DNA from: Grammothele lineata
Lineage: Eukaryota > Basidiomycota > Agaricomycetes > Polyporales > Polyporaceae
Length of the DNA stretch: 64,000 nt
Assembly: GCA_002150815.3 (NCBI GenBank)
Contig: NDFF03000002.1
Span: 62,001-126,000 of the forward strand
Direction: 5' to 3'
Under the pieces are notes generated by a model. The model was given only the letters and a program-made list of their open reading frames with translations, ran no database searches and had not been told where the DNA came from. Both the position numbers and the translations under genes were made by a program. Of this stretch, positions 33,644 through 44,559 are shown one piece after another. Every line of letters starts with the position of its first letter. The stretch's first letter is position 1.

Positions 33644-36600
33644 ATGTATGCCCGCAGTGAAAAACAAGCTAAAGGTAAACGCAAGGCCGCTCAGTCAGGT
33701 TTCTACAAGCTGCGAAATGCTGCCCGTGATATGACGCTATCAGAAAGCGGTCGACGCCGTGTGGCGACGACCCTTATGGTCGATCGGGATGGTGTGGACG
33801 TTCCTGACGATGTTGCTGACGCAGCGGGCTCTACGCCTGCCGCCTACGAGCATGTTCCTCCCGTCGACATGCACGACCCGGCTTTCAACAGCTCTAGGGC
33901 CCCAGAAGCGGTGGATGGCCTCAGCGGCATTGCTGTTGTAGCGACGGAGAAGGCCAAGCGGTACGCCAGTTCGGTAGGTCCGTACGCTTAGTACATGTGT
34001 GTATCGCTCATCCGGGCCCATCTAGGATGAACCGTTGAAGGTCTGGATGGCTTACCGCGACGAGTACCTCGACGAGTGCCTTCGCCTAGAGGGACGTGGC
34101 CGCCATGCCCGTTCTACCACGTGTCCCTTGTGCCAGACGCGCGTGCCGTGCTTTCGCTGTCAAGACTGTCTAGGCGGCGACTTACTTTGTCGAGAATGCA
34201 CGCTGGAGCAACACCAGCGGCAGCCACTGCACCGCATAGAGGTAGGTGCTCACTCATGCAGTTTACCACGGGCTGATGTCTCTCTAGTGCTGGGAAGGCA
34301 CATTCTTTAAACGAGTCTCCTTGCGAGACATTGGTCTCGTTGTGCGTCCATCTCACGGGATAGGGGAGGGATGCATAACGTCTTCGGGGATATCCATCCC
34401 GATGACGGTTCTACACGTCAACGGCATACATGTCGTTGAGGTGCAGTTCTGCTCATGTCGTTCGACACATCGGCGCACGTCTCTGTTACGGATGACGTGG
34501 TGGCCCGCTACTCCGGCCGAGCCGAGGACATGCGCCACGTTTGCTGTTCTCCGGCAGTTCCATCTCCTCAATCTTCAAGGCAAAACGACGGCGTATGACT
34601 TCTACGCTGCGCTCGAGCTCCTGACGGACAACACTGGGTTGGAGAAGCTCCCAGTGAGTACACTTAGTATAGATTCGATGGGTCATTCTCACACCTGGAA
34701 CAGGACCGAGCCCCCGCCTTTGCGCTTATGGTACGGCAGTGGCGCCACATCACCATGGCGAAACGCGCAGGGCGAGGCCACGACGCAACCGGAATATCAG
34801 GAACTGCTAGGGGAGGGTTCGCTGTGGAATGCCGTGCATGTCCCATTCCCGGCGTGAACCTACCACCAGGTTGGGAAGAAGCCGGCGAGGATGACGCGTG
34901 AGTGGCATAGCTCGTGCATCCCAAGCTTCACTAACACCTTAATTTAGCTGGCTTTACCAGCTAATGGTTTCTCAAGACGCAAACTTTCGGCTCAAAAATC
35001 GACTTCGTCCGAACACGCTGAAAGACCCATGGCTCGGCCCCGGTCTTGCCTACTTCGTGGACAACGAGCCGTACGAGGAGCATGTCATGAAGTTTGCCAC
35101 GCAAGAAGACGTCTGTTCTTTTCCTGTCGCCAGTTTACCTGAGTATGCCTGACCCGTGTGCTTTCGCAGGTGCGCACTTGCTCCGGCTTTGCGGCGATCT
35201 TAAACGCTCTTACTCGAAGTTCGAAGGGTCTTCGAGCTACGGGCGTCATCGCAGTTAGCTGTCGCCACGAGTTCTTCATGGCGAACGGCCTCGGGGACAC
35301 GCAGAAGGGAGAACGGTTGGTTCAGTTTCGTCCCAGTGTTAGAAGCCCACTAATAGGTCTGCTTCAGGTGGGCGAACACGGACTACGTCCTTGCTTCCGC
35401 CGTTAAGGGCAAAGGCGTCAAACGCGTGAAGGACTCGTACGACGTGGCATGCGAACATGGGAAGTCGTTCTTCATTCGCGCAGGGGACCTCCCGGACGAC
35501 ATCCGACTGGACCTTCCCAAGGAGGCGTGGGTCTTCGTGGTCCCGAAATTCCACATCAATGCGCACAAGGAATCCTGCCAAGGCACATACTCCCCCAACT
35601 ACACGCTCCACATTGCGCGATGGGATGGCGAAGGCGTCGAGCGGCTCTGGTGGCGACTTTCTGCCTGTGCCCCAAGCACCAAGGAGATGGGGCGCGGTGC
35701 GAGGTGGGAGACGATAGACGACTTCTGCGGTTTCTCCAACTGGAGGAAGACCGTTCAGTTTGGTAAGTACTTTCGCCCATCTGTCTTCCTTCATGTCCCA
35801 ACGATCTCTTCTAGGAGACGATTTGCTTCGCCTTCAGCTGGAAGCTCTGCCCGCTGCAGCCGCACATCGAGAGGACTTCGATAATTTCGACAAGCACCTT
35901 CGTTCCACGCGTCCTCAGGACGTCGCCCGATGGGAGGAGATGGTGAAGAAGTGGGAGGAGGATCGCGTCAATAATCCCAGTCCATTCATCCTCCCGAAGC
36001 AAAGTACGTCGTCTCTGTTTACATGATATCCTATTAACATAGCGCCTGACTATAGGTGTGACACGCGAAGAGGTCCGACTCCGCCTCCTCACTGAGGAGA
36101 ACACGGCGGCGATCAATGGACAGGCTGCATTCCATGAGGAAGGGCCTAGTACCTTCATTGTCGAAGGCCTGGAGATCCGCGCAGCACAGTAAGTCTCCAG
36201 GATAACCCGGGACGCCGTGTCTTTTGCTGATTTTTATACAGAAGGAACCTCTCTATGCAGCGCAAAGAAGCTACCACCGTACTGCAGAAGATCAACGTGC
36301 AAAAGCGCGTATCTAGCCTGCTTCGTCGGATGCAGGCTTTCAATGAACTTCAGACGAAATACATGCCACGGCTCGCATCCCAACCCGCCTTCGCCTCGAG
36401 ACCAGCGCCATCCCTCGAACACGTCGATACCTATCCGATCACCCTACCATCCGATATCCCAGCGTCCGAGCGCGCAAACATCTGCTCTCCCAACCTCATA
36501 GAGATAGAGAATGACCTGCAATACGCGGATGCCTTCGACGCCCTTGACGACTTGCGGCACGCCCTTCGATTGCGGACGGCGTATGTTCGAGACAAGGTCC

Positions 36601-37471
36601 ACAACGTCCGAGGACAGCGAACGGGCACTCGAGCACGGACAATGCAATCCTCCGTGGAGGTATCCGTCTCAAACGCGGCGCAGCGTTATCGCAGCGCACG
36701 TTCTGCAGTGCAGGCCCTCCGAGGACCTGGCGAGTGGGAGGCCGTTCTCAAACCTCTCCTCGACAGCGATATCGTTGGCCTGAACGAACGCGCTCTTACA
36801 CGGGAAGAGGAGGCCGAGGTGGAGTTTGTGCGCAACACGGGCGACGACGTAGACGCAGAAGACGAGGCAACGACCGGTCTACAAGGGGTTCCACTTCAAG
36901 GCGCAGTGTCTGTAGGGGAGGGTCGACGCACCCTATCCTGGATTTGGTATACCAGCGTGGCAGGCGGTGGTGCTGACGACGATGGCAACGACCCGGGGTT
37001 GGGCGACGGTAAGAACCTTCATACCGAGTTTAGTGATTACCCACTAACATATACCTCCCGCCGACAGCACTGCGAACCGAATGGGCCAAGGCGAGAGCAC
37101 GAGCAGCGCGCTGGACAGAGCAAGTCCGCCTGGTCCACGAAGAAATGCGCCGAGTCATCGCCGGCACGAAACACAAGGCGACGGTGTGGAACTCGCGGCG
37201 TTCCCAGCGTCAGAGCAAAGTTTCTCCAACGTCTCCGGTCGACGACGCGCTGGACGAAGGCTTGAAGGCCTACGCTGACGAACATGCCGCCATGGAAGCC
37301 GCAATCGCGGCCGTCTTCGAGGCGCGATGGGCAGCAATCCGTGCCCTAGCAGAGGAAGCTATCAACCCTACAGTGGCCCATGAGCCCGGTGTTCCAGAGG
37401 AGAACATACCTGTCCACGTTCTTCACGTCGACGTGGGCGACGACTACTCCGACGGTGAAGGCGAGGACTGA
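33644..37471 (+). CDS. KDZ transposase with N-terminal CxC2 cysteine cluster
   Basis: Cut-and-paste transposase of the Kyakuja-Dileera-Zisupton superfamily. Eleven exons: 33644-33973, 34026-34241, 34288-34653, 34704-34897, 34948-35110, 35170-35315, 35368-35762, 35815-36003, 36056-36188, 36242-37008, 37068-37471; 1100 residues in one consistent frame. Domain order: basic N-terminus; CxC2 cluster (CPLCQTRVPCFRCQDCLGG, then CRECTLEQH); the family segment LRQFHLLNLQGKTTAYDFY; REWRH-like QWRHITMAKRAGRGHD; RNase-H-like core with candidate catalytic residues D379 (SQDANFRL), D497 (DSYDVACEHG) and E563 (GEGVERLWW); GLGDTQKGER; FVVPKFHINAHKESCQG; STKEMGRGARWETIDD; and a C-terminal coiled-coil region (LRRMQAFNELQTKYM). 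No stop or frameshift in any exon, so it is potentially active. Confidence 0.88.
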
Positions 37472-37825
37472 TCGGTCGAGAGGTACGTCGCCGTTGATAC
37501 CTCCTGCGCTGGGTTCCGCTACAAGAGCGGAGGGGAAGGGCGTCGTGAGTGGCGTGGAGATGGCGGGCACGAAGGTGGAGGTCTGAAGGGCGGATTGGGC
37601 GGGCCGAGGTACGACGGCGAGGAGAGCCACAGACGCGACGGCGAGCACAACCGACGCAACTGCGACGACCGGCACGACCGGCACGACGACGGAGCACGCA
37701 CGCGCGACGGGTTGCATGGGATTGGGATGTTGGTGGGGTTGGCGAGAGGATTGTTGGGGTGGATGGGAGGTTCGATCCTGGAAACCGTCACGACGAGCGC
37801 ATACGACCGACGAGCGCACGCCACC
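37472..37825. other. subterminal non-coding region of the transposon
   Basis: Between the transposase stop and the right inverted repeat. GC-rich with short repeats; no gene seen. Confidence 0.4.
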
Positions 37826-38206
37826 CGACGAACAGAAGCGTAACCGCAACCGTGACGAGCGGGACGATGGGCGGGACCGCGAACGGGACGACGAGCGCGA
37901 CGGCGGCGGGCGGGAGCGCGGGCGGGACGGCGGGCGGGATCGCGGGCGGGACGGCGAGCGGGAGCGCGGGCGGGACGGCGGGCGGTATCGCGGGCGGGAT
38001 GTGCCGGGGATCGCGGGGAGCGCGGCGAGGGTCGGGACGGCGGCGAGCGAGTACGGACGAGCCCGAGGTCGACGTGTCTGGTGCTAGAAGTAGTGCAGCA
38101 AGATTTCCTGTAAATGACATGTCAGTGGCCGACGTGTTGGCTGCAGGAGAGTTAGGGCCCAGGATTTCCTGGGCACACTGTACCGCGCTGCGCGGTATTT
38201 CCTGTA
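37826..38206 (-). repeat. right terminal inverted repeat (381 bp)
   Basis: Reverse complement of 23595-23975; no mismatch found by eye across the length, including the CpG-rich inner part. Identity stops abruptly at 37826, where the left copy continues with unrelated sequence. Confidence 0.93.
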
Positions 38207-39689
38207 TGTGACATGAAATTTCTACAGGGACGGCTCAGTCCTTGCCGTTTTATGACTGCAATGCTCCTTTGCTTATGCCACGCTACGTACACAGAGGCGA
38301 GTGATCCGCTGAACACTAAATCGTCATGTTCTCACGTGTCAATATCGGACAGTGTTCTCGCTTCTGCACGAGCTCAAGACATTCTCCGGATAGGGCAATA
38401 TTTCCTCTGGGCAGGTGCGTTAGTGGTCAACAAAGCGAAAAAGCACGGTATTTAGTTCCCTCCACCAGCGTTCGCCGCCCTTCGAACATTCGCCCTCACT
38501 CGGCACTGGCTGCTGCCATCGTTCATCTTCGTCTTGTCCATGCCCGTCATCGCCGCCAACCTGGTGCCTATTCTCATGGTTTTGCGCGCCGGCATCATAC
38601 TCACGCAACCCAACTATAGTATCAAGTGACTTCTCTTTCGGCAACTTCGGCCCCGCCGTTTGGGTGGGTGCTCGCAAGTGACATTTCCCTGGAAATGAGC
38701 AAAATGTAAGCTGCGTTCTCGCATTGAAGTTCTCGCCATTGATGGTCTCGCTCAGATGTTAGTACCTCCGGCTTTGCGACTTTTCACACGATGATAACGT
38801 GTCATGTCTACTCGTACAGTCACTATCATCTCGCGGGCACCCCTTATCCTCGCAGACCTTCTCGCAGTCTGTGTGATATGGTACAACCTCCTTCGTGACC
38901 GAACGCGAGGCGCGTTCGGTTCTACTTCGCTTACTCAGGTGCTTCTTCGTGATGGTGAGTGTTTAATAGCTTCCTCGTTGAACGGCCATGGCTCATGCAG
39001 TTTGAGCGTAGGGACGATATATTTCGTGTAAGGGCATAAGTGATAAAGCAAGTCCTAGACTGACCCACCCTCTCATCGCCAGTGTTCTGCTCGTGCTGAA
39101 CTGCGTTCACCTTGTCCTCACGCTCCTCTCCGTGAGTCAACATTCCACGGTTTGACGTTTCCATTAGCTCATTATACGAGCATAGATCAACACGCCCAGC
39201 AGCCACGCGAGCGTCGTGACTGCACTCACGGACCCGTAAGGACTGCGCTTTTCTCATAGACACCCTCGTCCTGATTCGTCTGTGTCTTTCCTGTACTACC
39301 CATGCAGGTTGACCTCAGTCATGGTCTCGCGTTTTATGCTCGATCTCCAAGCCGCGAACAAGAAATCAACGGGGATGACTTCCAGCGTCGGTTCGCACGT
39401 CGACTCGGTCGTCTTCCAGCGCGTCTTCGGCTCCCTTGGCGCCTCTCTCACCCCGGACTTGGTATTAGACAGTGGGTCCAGGTCAGGGCGACATAGCGGC
39501 GGAAACCAGGACTTCGGAGAATACGAGGCTGGTTCGGAGGGAAGTACGGCTGTGCGGGATAGCCAGGAGAGGAGCCATAAACACTCGAAGACGAATGAAA
39601 GCGAGCCCGATCTCTCGTCGGCGAGGCGACGCAGCTCAGACGGAGGAGTGGAGTCCGCATCGGAATCTGATTCTGGCTCGATGGTGTAG
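38207..39689 (+). pseudogene. DUF6533 gene copy 3, 3' part, downstream of the transposon
   Basis: Continues the gene begun at 23202. Recognisable exons: IGQYFLWA (about 38390-38414), FAALRTFALTRHWLLPSF with SMPVIAANL (about 38468-38560), VTIISRAPLILADLLAVCVIW then LTQVLLRDG (about 38818-38955), the short TIYFV exon (about 39018-39029), LNCVHLVLTLLS (about 39090-39130), ASVVTALTDP, and the last exon with MVSRFMLDLQAANKK and VDSVVFQRVFGSLGAS, with a longer Ser-rich tail than its paralogs, stop at 39689. Joined to the 5' part the gene would have the full family layout, so it was probably intact before the insertion. The membrane loop around 38590-38760 is hard to read and may have decayed. Confidence 0.72.
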
Positions 39690-40636
39690 CGCGATGCAGG
39701 ATCTACCTGAGGTTTGCGTCGCGAGGGGTCGTTTGTACGGTATCGCAGTGATGGCGCCGGAGCGCTGGACGTTCTGGCGTCGGAAGTAGGATTACATTGT
39801 ACTTCTGCTGTATCTTAACGCTTACTCTTCAGCCAGCGTGTGCTCTATCTGTGACATCAGTCGCGGTTCTTTCGCTCACACAAGAGTGTCTGGAGCCGTT
39901 TACTAGCGTTAGATTGGGCCAATCGGACAACAATGAGCGTGCCAGGTTCGAGGCTGGCGACGGTGGTGCGTCACCTTAAATTACGGTCCGTCTGGCCGGA
40001 CCGCTCCGGACCGCGTCTGGTCCGTGCGCGGCACCGACCCGCGCCCTCCGGGGAGCCCGACGACGCTTGTTTCTTCAAACGCAGCATGATCATGATCACT
40101 GTGGCTACTCCTCCTCTATTCACTATCTGCATGCATACCCGCGCTAACGCCATGACACTCATCACGAACGCGGATCCATCACTCCGAGCTCCTCGGACTG
40201 AGCTCACGGATGGGCATTCGCGTTGCCTGGCTTGGTGATTGACACTCAGTCGACGATCCTAAGCCACCCGAGATATTGTGTGAGTGCGCAATTCTTTCTC
40301 TCTTCCGTCAGGATGGTATGGGTGAACATAAAGTTGATTAGTCTCATCTCAGTATTCCGCCCTTCTTCGACTTCACGAAAGCAGACTACCGGAAACGGGA
40401 CTCGCTTCGCGCCGTGCGCGTGATGGTTCATGCTCGCTTTACCCTCTCGGCCGACAATTCGCGTTTCTAGATCTCGAAGGCTACACTAACTTATCACACC
40501 CGACCTGCATCCCCTGCAGCGGCAATAAACTTCTCCGGCCGCAGAGCGATGCGCATTGCAAATCTGCAGGAGCTAGGCGGCATGGCTTCGCAACGGGACA
40601 CGACTAATCCGTCACGGCACGCGTAGCAGTGGAGAG
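39690..40636. other. intergenic, no gene supported
   Basis: Spacer in the DUF6533 cluster. A small GC-rich stretch near 39985-40030 contains repeated GGTCCG/CGGACC words. No coding evidence. Confidence 0.35.
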
Positions 40637-40642
40637 TATATA
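40637..40642 (+). promoter_or_regulatory. TATA box of DUF6533 copy 4
   Basis: TATATA, 77 nt upstream of the ATG at 40714. Confidence 0.55.
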
Positions 40643-40713
40643 GGCCGCTGCGTGGCGGAATCAACTTTGAATTTGCGCCGTCTAAGTTCTGCTTGTGATC
40701 TTCCCGCTCCGCC

Positions 40714-42470
40714 ATGACATCACGCCTCGACGTCTCTGTGATTATCGAGGAGGTCGGCGGCATGTGAGTGTGAAACTGTATCTGTTAGTGCGTATCTGGA
40801 CTGAGGGTTCGACCCAGTACGATCTACGAGTACTGTCAACTGGCTGGGCAAGGCGAGCACTTCCTCCCCACTTCCTCACGAACCTCCGGTCTTTCTGACT
40901 TCAGCCATTATCCAGTGCTCATTCTGTACGAGTACCTTCTTACACTGAGCGACGAGACGGAGTTGTTCTGGGATGGGAAGATCACCGGTGCAGCCTTCTT
41001 GTTCCTGGCGAATCGCTATCTCGCTCTAGTCAGCTATCTCTACGAGCTTGTGACCAACGCTGTTTCATATCCCGCGACAAGCGGTCGTGTAAGTTTCGCT
41101 TTCCTCTGCTACTGCTGTATCCTCACGCTATCTTCGCAGATGTGAGGACTCAGTGCTACCCTCATGATTTGTGTAGCTAACGCAACACGTTACGCAGGGT
41201 TCTTGCGATATCTCAAAGTCAATCCGTTATTAGGCTAATGCCGTGTCTCATTTGGGCGTGTACGTACTTTCATCAGTCTGCGCTGTAACGAATCTAATAG
41301 CTTTTCAATCAGCCTTTTCGAGTCTGCGAACATTTGCTATCAGCCGCTACAAGATCGTGTCGATCTTGGTCTTTGTTCTCTCACTGTCATCGTTCGCTGC
41401 CAATATCGTATGTGGGGCCAATGGCGAATAGTGTTCTCGTCTGAACGACTCTCGTCCATTGACAGGTACACTTGCCTACGCTCCACGTCATTTACGTGGA
41501 ATTCTTCAATTCCTGGTCCGTTTCCGTGGGAGAAACTGTACAACAAGGAAAATGGTATGTATGACCGTCGCTCAACTGAGTCTTGCTCCTAAAAATCTGA
41601 TTCTTGATTTAAGGGGTTAGTAGATCCTCCTCTCGCCCATCTGGAATGTGGCGGTACTTACGTTCAGCGCCGCCGGTACTAGTTTCCATCGGATCACGGG
41701 TACCCCCGATGTTGGCGGACGCAATTGTAGCATTCGTCACCTGGTTCAAGCTCTCGAGGGACCATGCCGGACGCGTGCTTGGAAAGACGACGCTGTCTGA
41801 TGTTCTAGTTCGCGATGGTACGTGCCCATTATCCCTCCTGGGACCTCTCGTCTAACCTTTTCTGCTCCACTAAGGCACAATCTACTTCCTGTCCGTCCTC
41901 TCATCTCGCTGTCTCACGTATCGCTGACGTCATCTCTAGGACACTGTTTATACTGAACACGCTGCATCTCGCGCTGACGTTGCTCTCCGTACGCCCTTCA
42001 TACTTCTCCCGCTTGACTAGGCTCACCATGCCGAGCAGATCGACCAACCCGGAACGAACTCGAGCGTCGTCACCGCGTTCACCGATCCGTACGCACGCTC
42101 CCGTTCTGTTACTTCTAGTACATCGATCACTCACGTTGACATCGAATGACATGGCAGGCTAACGACGATCCTCGTTTCGCGCTTCATGCTCAACCTCCAG
42201 TCTGCGAACCGGCAGTCTGCACAGATGGCGTCGACTGCGTTCGACGATATCTCGCCTTTTGAGTCCGTCGTCTTCCAGCGCGTGGTTGGCTCGCTCGGCG
42301 CGCCAGTGCTCGCCCATGGCAGTCCAGAATCCGGTGAAGACACTGATAGCTGTGCTGTCGCTAGTGCCTCTGCGGACGTAGAGAGTAAGCCCTACTATCT
42401 CCGAGGCCCTTCTAACGAGATAACGAACCGCTCAGTGATCAAAAATGCAAGCGATGATAAAATACCATAA
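40714..42470 (+). CDS. DUF6533 family multi-span membrane protein, copy 4
   Basis: Start MTSRLDVSVIIEEVGG, then the DUF6533 core LILYEYLLTLSDETELFW with ITGAAFLFLANRYLALVSYL (about 40920-41090), FSSLRTFAISRYKIVSIL (about 41318-41406), LPTLHVIYVEFFNSWS, PPMLADAIVAFVTWFKLS with VLGKTTLSDVLVRDG (about 41700-41818), TIYFL, LFILNTLHLALTLLS, NSSVVTAFTDP, and the last exon LVSRFMLNLQSANRQ with ESVVFQRVVGSLGAP, stop at 42470. The intron before the core probably starts with GCAAGG (GC-AG), matching copies 2 and 3. Not all central exon borders were fixed, and the segment around 41140-41300 is the least clear. No internal stop in recognised blocks. Confidence 0.7.
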
Positions 42471-43483
42471 TGTACCAATCAGCGAGGACCTGAAGCACGT
42501 CCCTCATTGATTGGAGACGCCATCCCTTGATGTTCCAAAGCGTAATACATGATTTCTCCTACGAAGAGCAATGAGGATTAGCCGGCGGCCCCAGTGAGTA
42601 GGGCCGCTTAAGACATACCGTGACCTTGGTTGACTGAGAAAGCCCGCATCATCTTGAATATATGCATGTCATGCGACTGCATCACCAGTGGATTTCCCAG
42701 CCCTCCTTGTGCCCTGGGGCTTCCTGTCCCGCTTTAAGTTCCGAATGCCTGGGGGCAATGCTAGCGACATCTACTTAAGAACCCGGTTCCTATTACGCCC
42801 ATGCTCATCACGTACTTTTGAGAACCCTAATACAGTTCTGACAGAAGTATCACAGGTAGAGGCGTTCATCTGTCACTTTCAGAAGGCTCCCGGTCAGCAT
42901 CAATTGATACCTCATCGGTTCTGGCTGCGCGAGGGCAGCTTGTAGTGCTCGCGGATACCGGAGTACCATGAATGCACGGAATGTGAGTCATGCGGCCGGG
43001 GACGTTGCATTCGAAGCTGCCGTTTCCGTGCCTGTGTGCTTATCTTACGTCCTGCGTTGTCATGTGATAGCCTAGCGTGCATCTATGTCTTGTGCTCTTC
43101 CGACTATCCTCGGATGACGGGGCTTAATTTGAGCTCTACTTGATGTCAAATGATCAGGCACGAGAATTCAAGCATTTCAGTCCCTCGGTTCACGAGGCTA
43201 TTGTTACTACATGTCTTGAGTGTGAGGCGTAGTTGTCGTAGCGTATCAGGGTTCTTCGCGCCTGTGTTGTCATCGCAGAATGATGCGCTTCTGTTCAACC
43301 TTACTGCTTGTACTTCTTCGGTCTATCGGAGGCACATATGAGCGGTACCTCAAGATGTTTCATCTCCGAATCTAATTGAATTTAGGATAGTCTAAGCGCG
43401 GTTCATGGCAAGACATGATACTTAAACCAATGAACTGAAGGCGGAAGGTACCCATTCATATTCCCTCTGCACACGGTCAATCA
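42471..43483. other. intergenic, nothing recognised
   Basis: About 1 kb between DUF6533 copies 4 and 5 with no supported gene or repeat. Confidence 0.4.
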
Positions 43484-43963
43484 TGACATCCCAAGCAGTT
43501 GACCCAGACATCCAATCAGTAATTGTTGCCGCTGAGAGCACCATGTGAGTCCTTCCAGCCCGCGAGATTGCCTTATCTGACTAGTAATCCCTCTCGTGCT
43601 ATTATTGTATCTCACAGTTCTCTGATGAATTTCTGCCAAGTCTCGGTGTCAGGCAAGCCTTTGATCACCCGCGCATCGCAAGTCTGAGGTCTCTTCTTAT
43701 TTTTTTCTCTCTAGCGTTGGTGGTCTATGAGTACTTAATCACATTCAATAAAGAATTAGAGTGTTTCTGGTCGAAGAAAGTCACTGGAGCAGTTGTGCTG
43801 TTCTTTGCCAATAGATACCTCAATCTGGTCTCGTACCCCATTCTTCTACCTATCGGGGACTTCATTCCTTTTATTGGCGAGCAGGTATGACGCTCTCCGA
43901 TGTCTAAACAGTTTATGTCTTCTCACTTATTTTATGCAGAGGTTGGTTCAATCACGTCTATGC
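43484..43963 (+). pseudogene. DUF6533 gene copy 5, truncated at the retrotransposon
   Basis: Start MTSQAVDPDIQSVIV at 43484 and the DUF6533 core LVVYEYLITFNKELECFW with VTGAVVLFFANRYLNLVSY, ending GEQ before a GTATGA donor at about 43887. The LTR element starts at 43964. None of the later family exons is found downstream of the element (51466 onward), so the gene is a 5' fragment, either truncated before the insertion or by a rearrangement at it. Confidence 0.72.
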
Positions 43964-44545
43964 TGTAACGGTTTTCGATCTCACGTGGTCTTAACGCCCA
44001 GGAAAGGCGCCCCTATTTGTTTCGCCCCTTGCAGGGATCGAACCCAGGGCGGGAGAACCCCCAACCCTTCAGGGAACCCTACAGACCACATGGCAGGACC
44101 CTCCTGGGCCCTATTACATACGTCTTACTCCATGGATGATGTCACCCCTCCGGATCCCTCCGGCCATTCCCATTTCACGTGTCCCGAGCTCTGGATCACC
44201 CGGATGCAATCCAAACTCGCTCCCTTGGTAACCATTTGATATTCCCCCTATCTTTAGCGTCCAATCATAGATAGTGTATTGTAGACCCCCCACATGTATA
44301 TAAGGACCCCCTGTCTGACCCTGAGAGGGCAGACTTGTTCTTCTGTTATCCCCTCCTCCTAGTGGAGTCCTCTCCCCTCTATACATCTCTTTGCTAGACT
44401 CCTGTCTGCTTGCAGCCTAACGGCACTGCTCCCTCGTCGCACCTTTGTTTGCACCCATCGCGACACTATTGTGTTTGTTTGCCCCACAAGTAAGCCCCAG
44501 CGCTTTCTTTGTTTGTTTGTCCTTGTGGCGGCACCTGCCGTGACA
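43964..44545 (+). repeat. 5' LTR
   Basis: Begins TGTAACGGTTTTCGATC and ends CACCTGCCGTGACA. A TATA box TATATAAG lies at 44297-44304; transcription would start about 44330. On the minus strand GGTTCGATCC at 44035-44044 resembles a tRNA B box. Confidence 0.93.
44297..44304 (+). promoter_or_regulatory. TATA box in the 5' LTR
   Basis: TATATAAG, 33 nt upstream of the segment 44330-44341 that is complementary to the primer-binding site. This spacing is what a transcription start at the beginning of that segment would need. Confidence 0.7.
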
Positions 44546-44547
44546 TT

Positions 44548-44559
44548 AGAACAAGTCTG
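44548..44559 (+). other. putative primer-binding site, self-priming type
   Basis: AGAACAAGTCTG, two bases after the LTR, is perfectly complementary over 12 nt to CAGACTTGTTCT at 44330-44341 in the LTR. No TGG typical of tRNA-primed sites is present. This fits self-priming by the 5' end of the element RNA, as known for Tf1 of fission yeast. Confidence 0.7.

Larger units (their letters stand above)
23595..38206 (+). mobile_element. KDZ-superfamily DNA transposon carrying a TET/JBP oxygenase gene (14.6 kb)
   Basis: Bounded by 381-bp inverted repeats (23595-23975 and 37826-38206) that I read as identical. It encodes, in order, an unknown 917-residue protein (-), an unknown 338-residue protein (+), a TET/JBP dioxygenase (+) and a KDZ transposase with a CxC2 cysteine cluster (+). 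All four reading frames are open after splicing. It splits a DUF6533 gene whose two halves are recognisable on both sides. No perfect target duplication directly abuts the repeats; ACATGA occurs at 23586-23591 and 38211-38216, three and four bases outside the repeat tips. KDZ (Kyakuja-Dileera-Zisupton) elements linked to TET/JBP genes are known from basidiomycete genomes. Identity of the repeats plus intact genes suggests a recent and possibly active copy. Confidence 0.9.
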
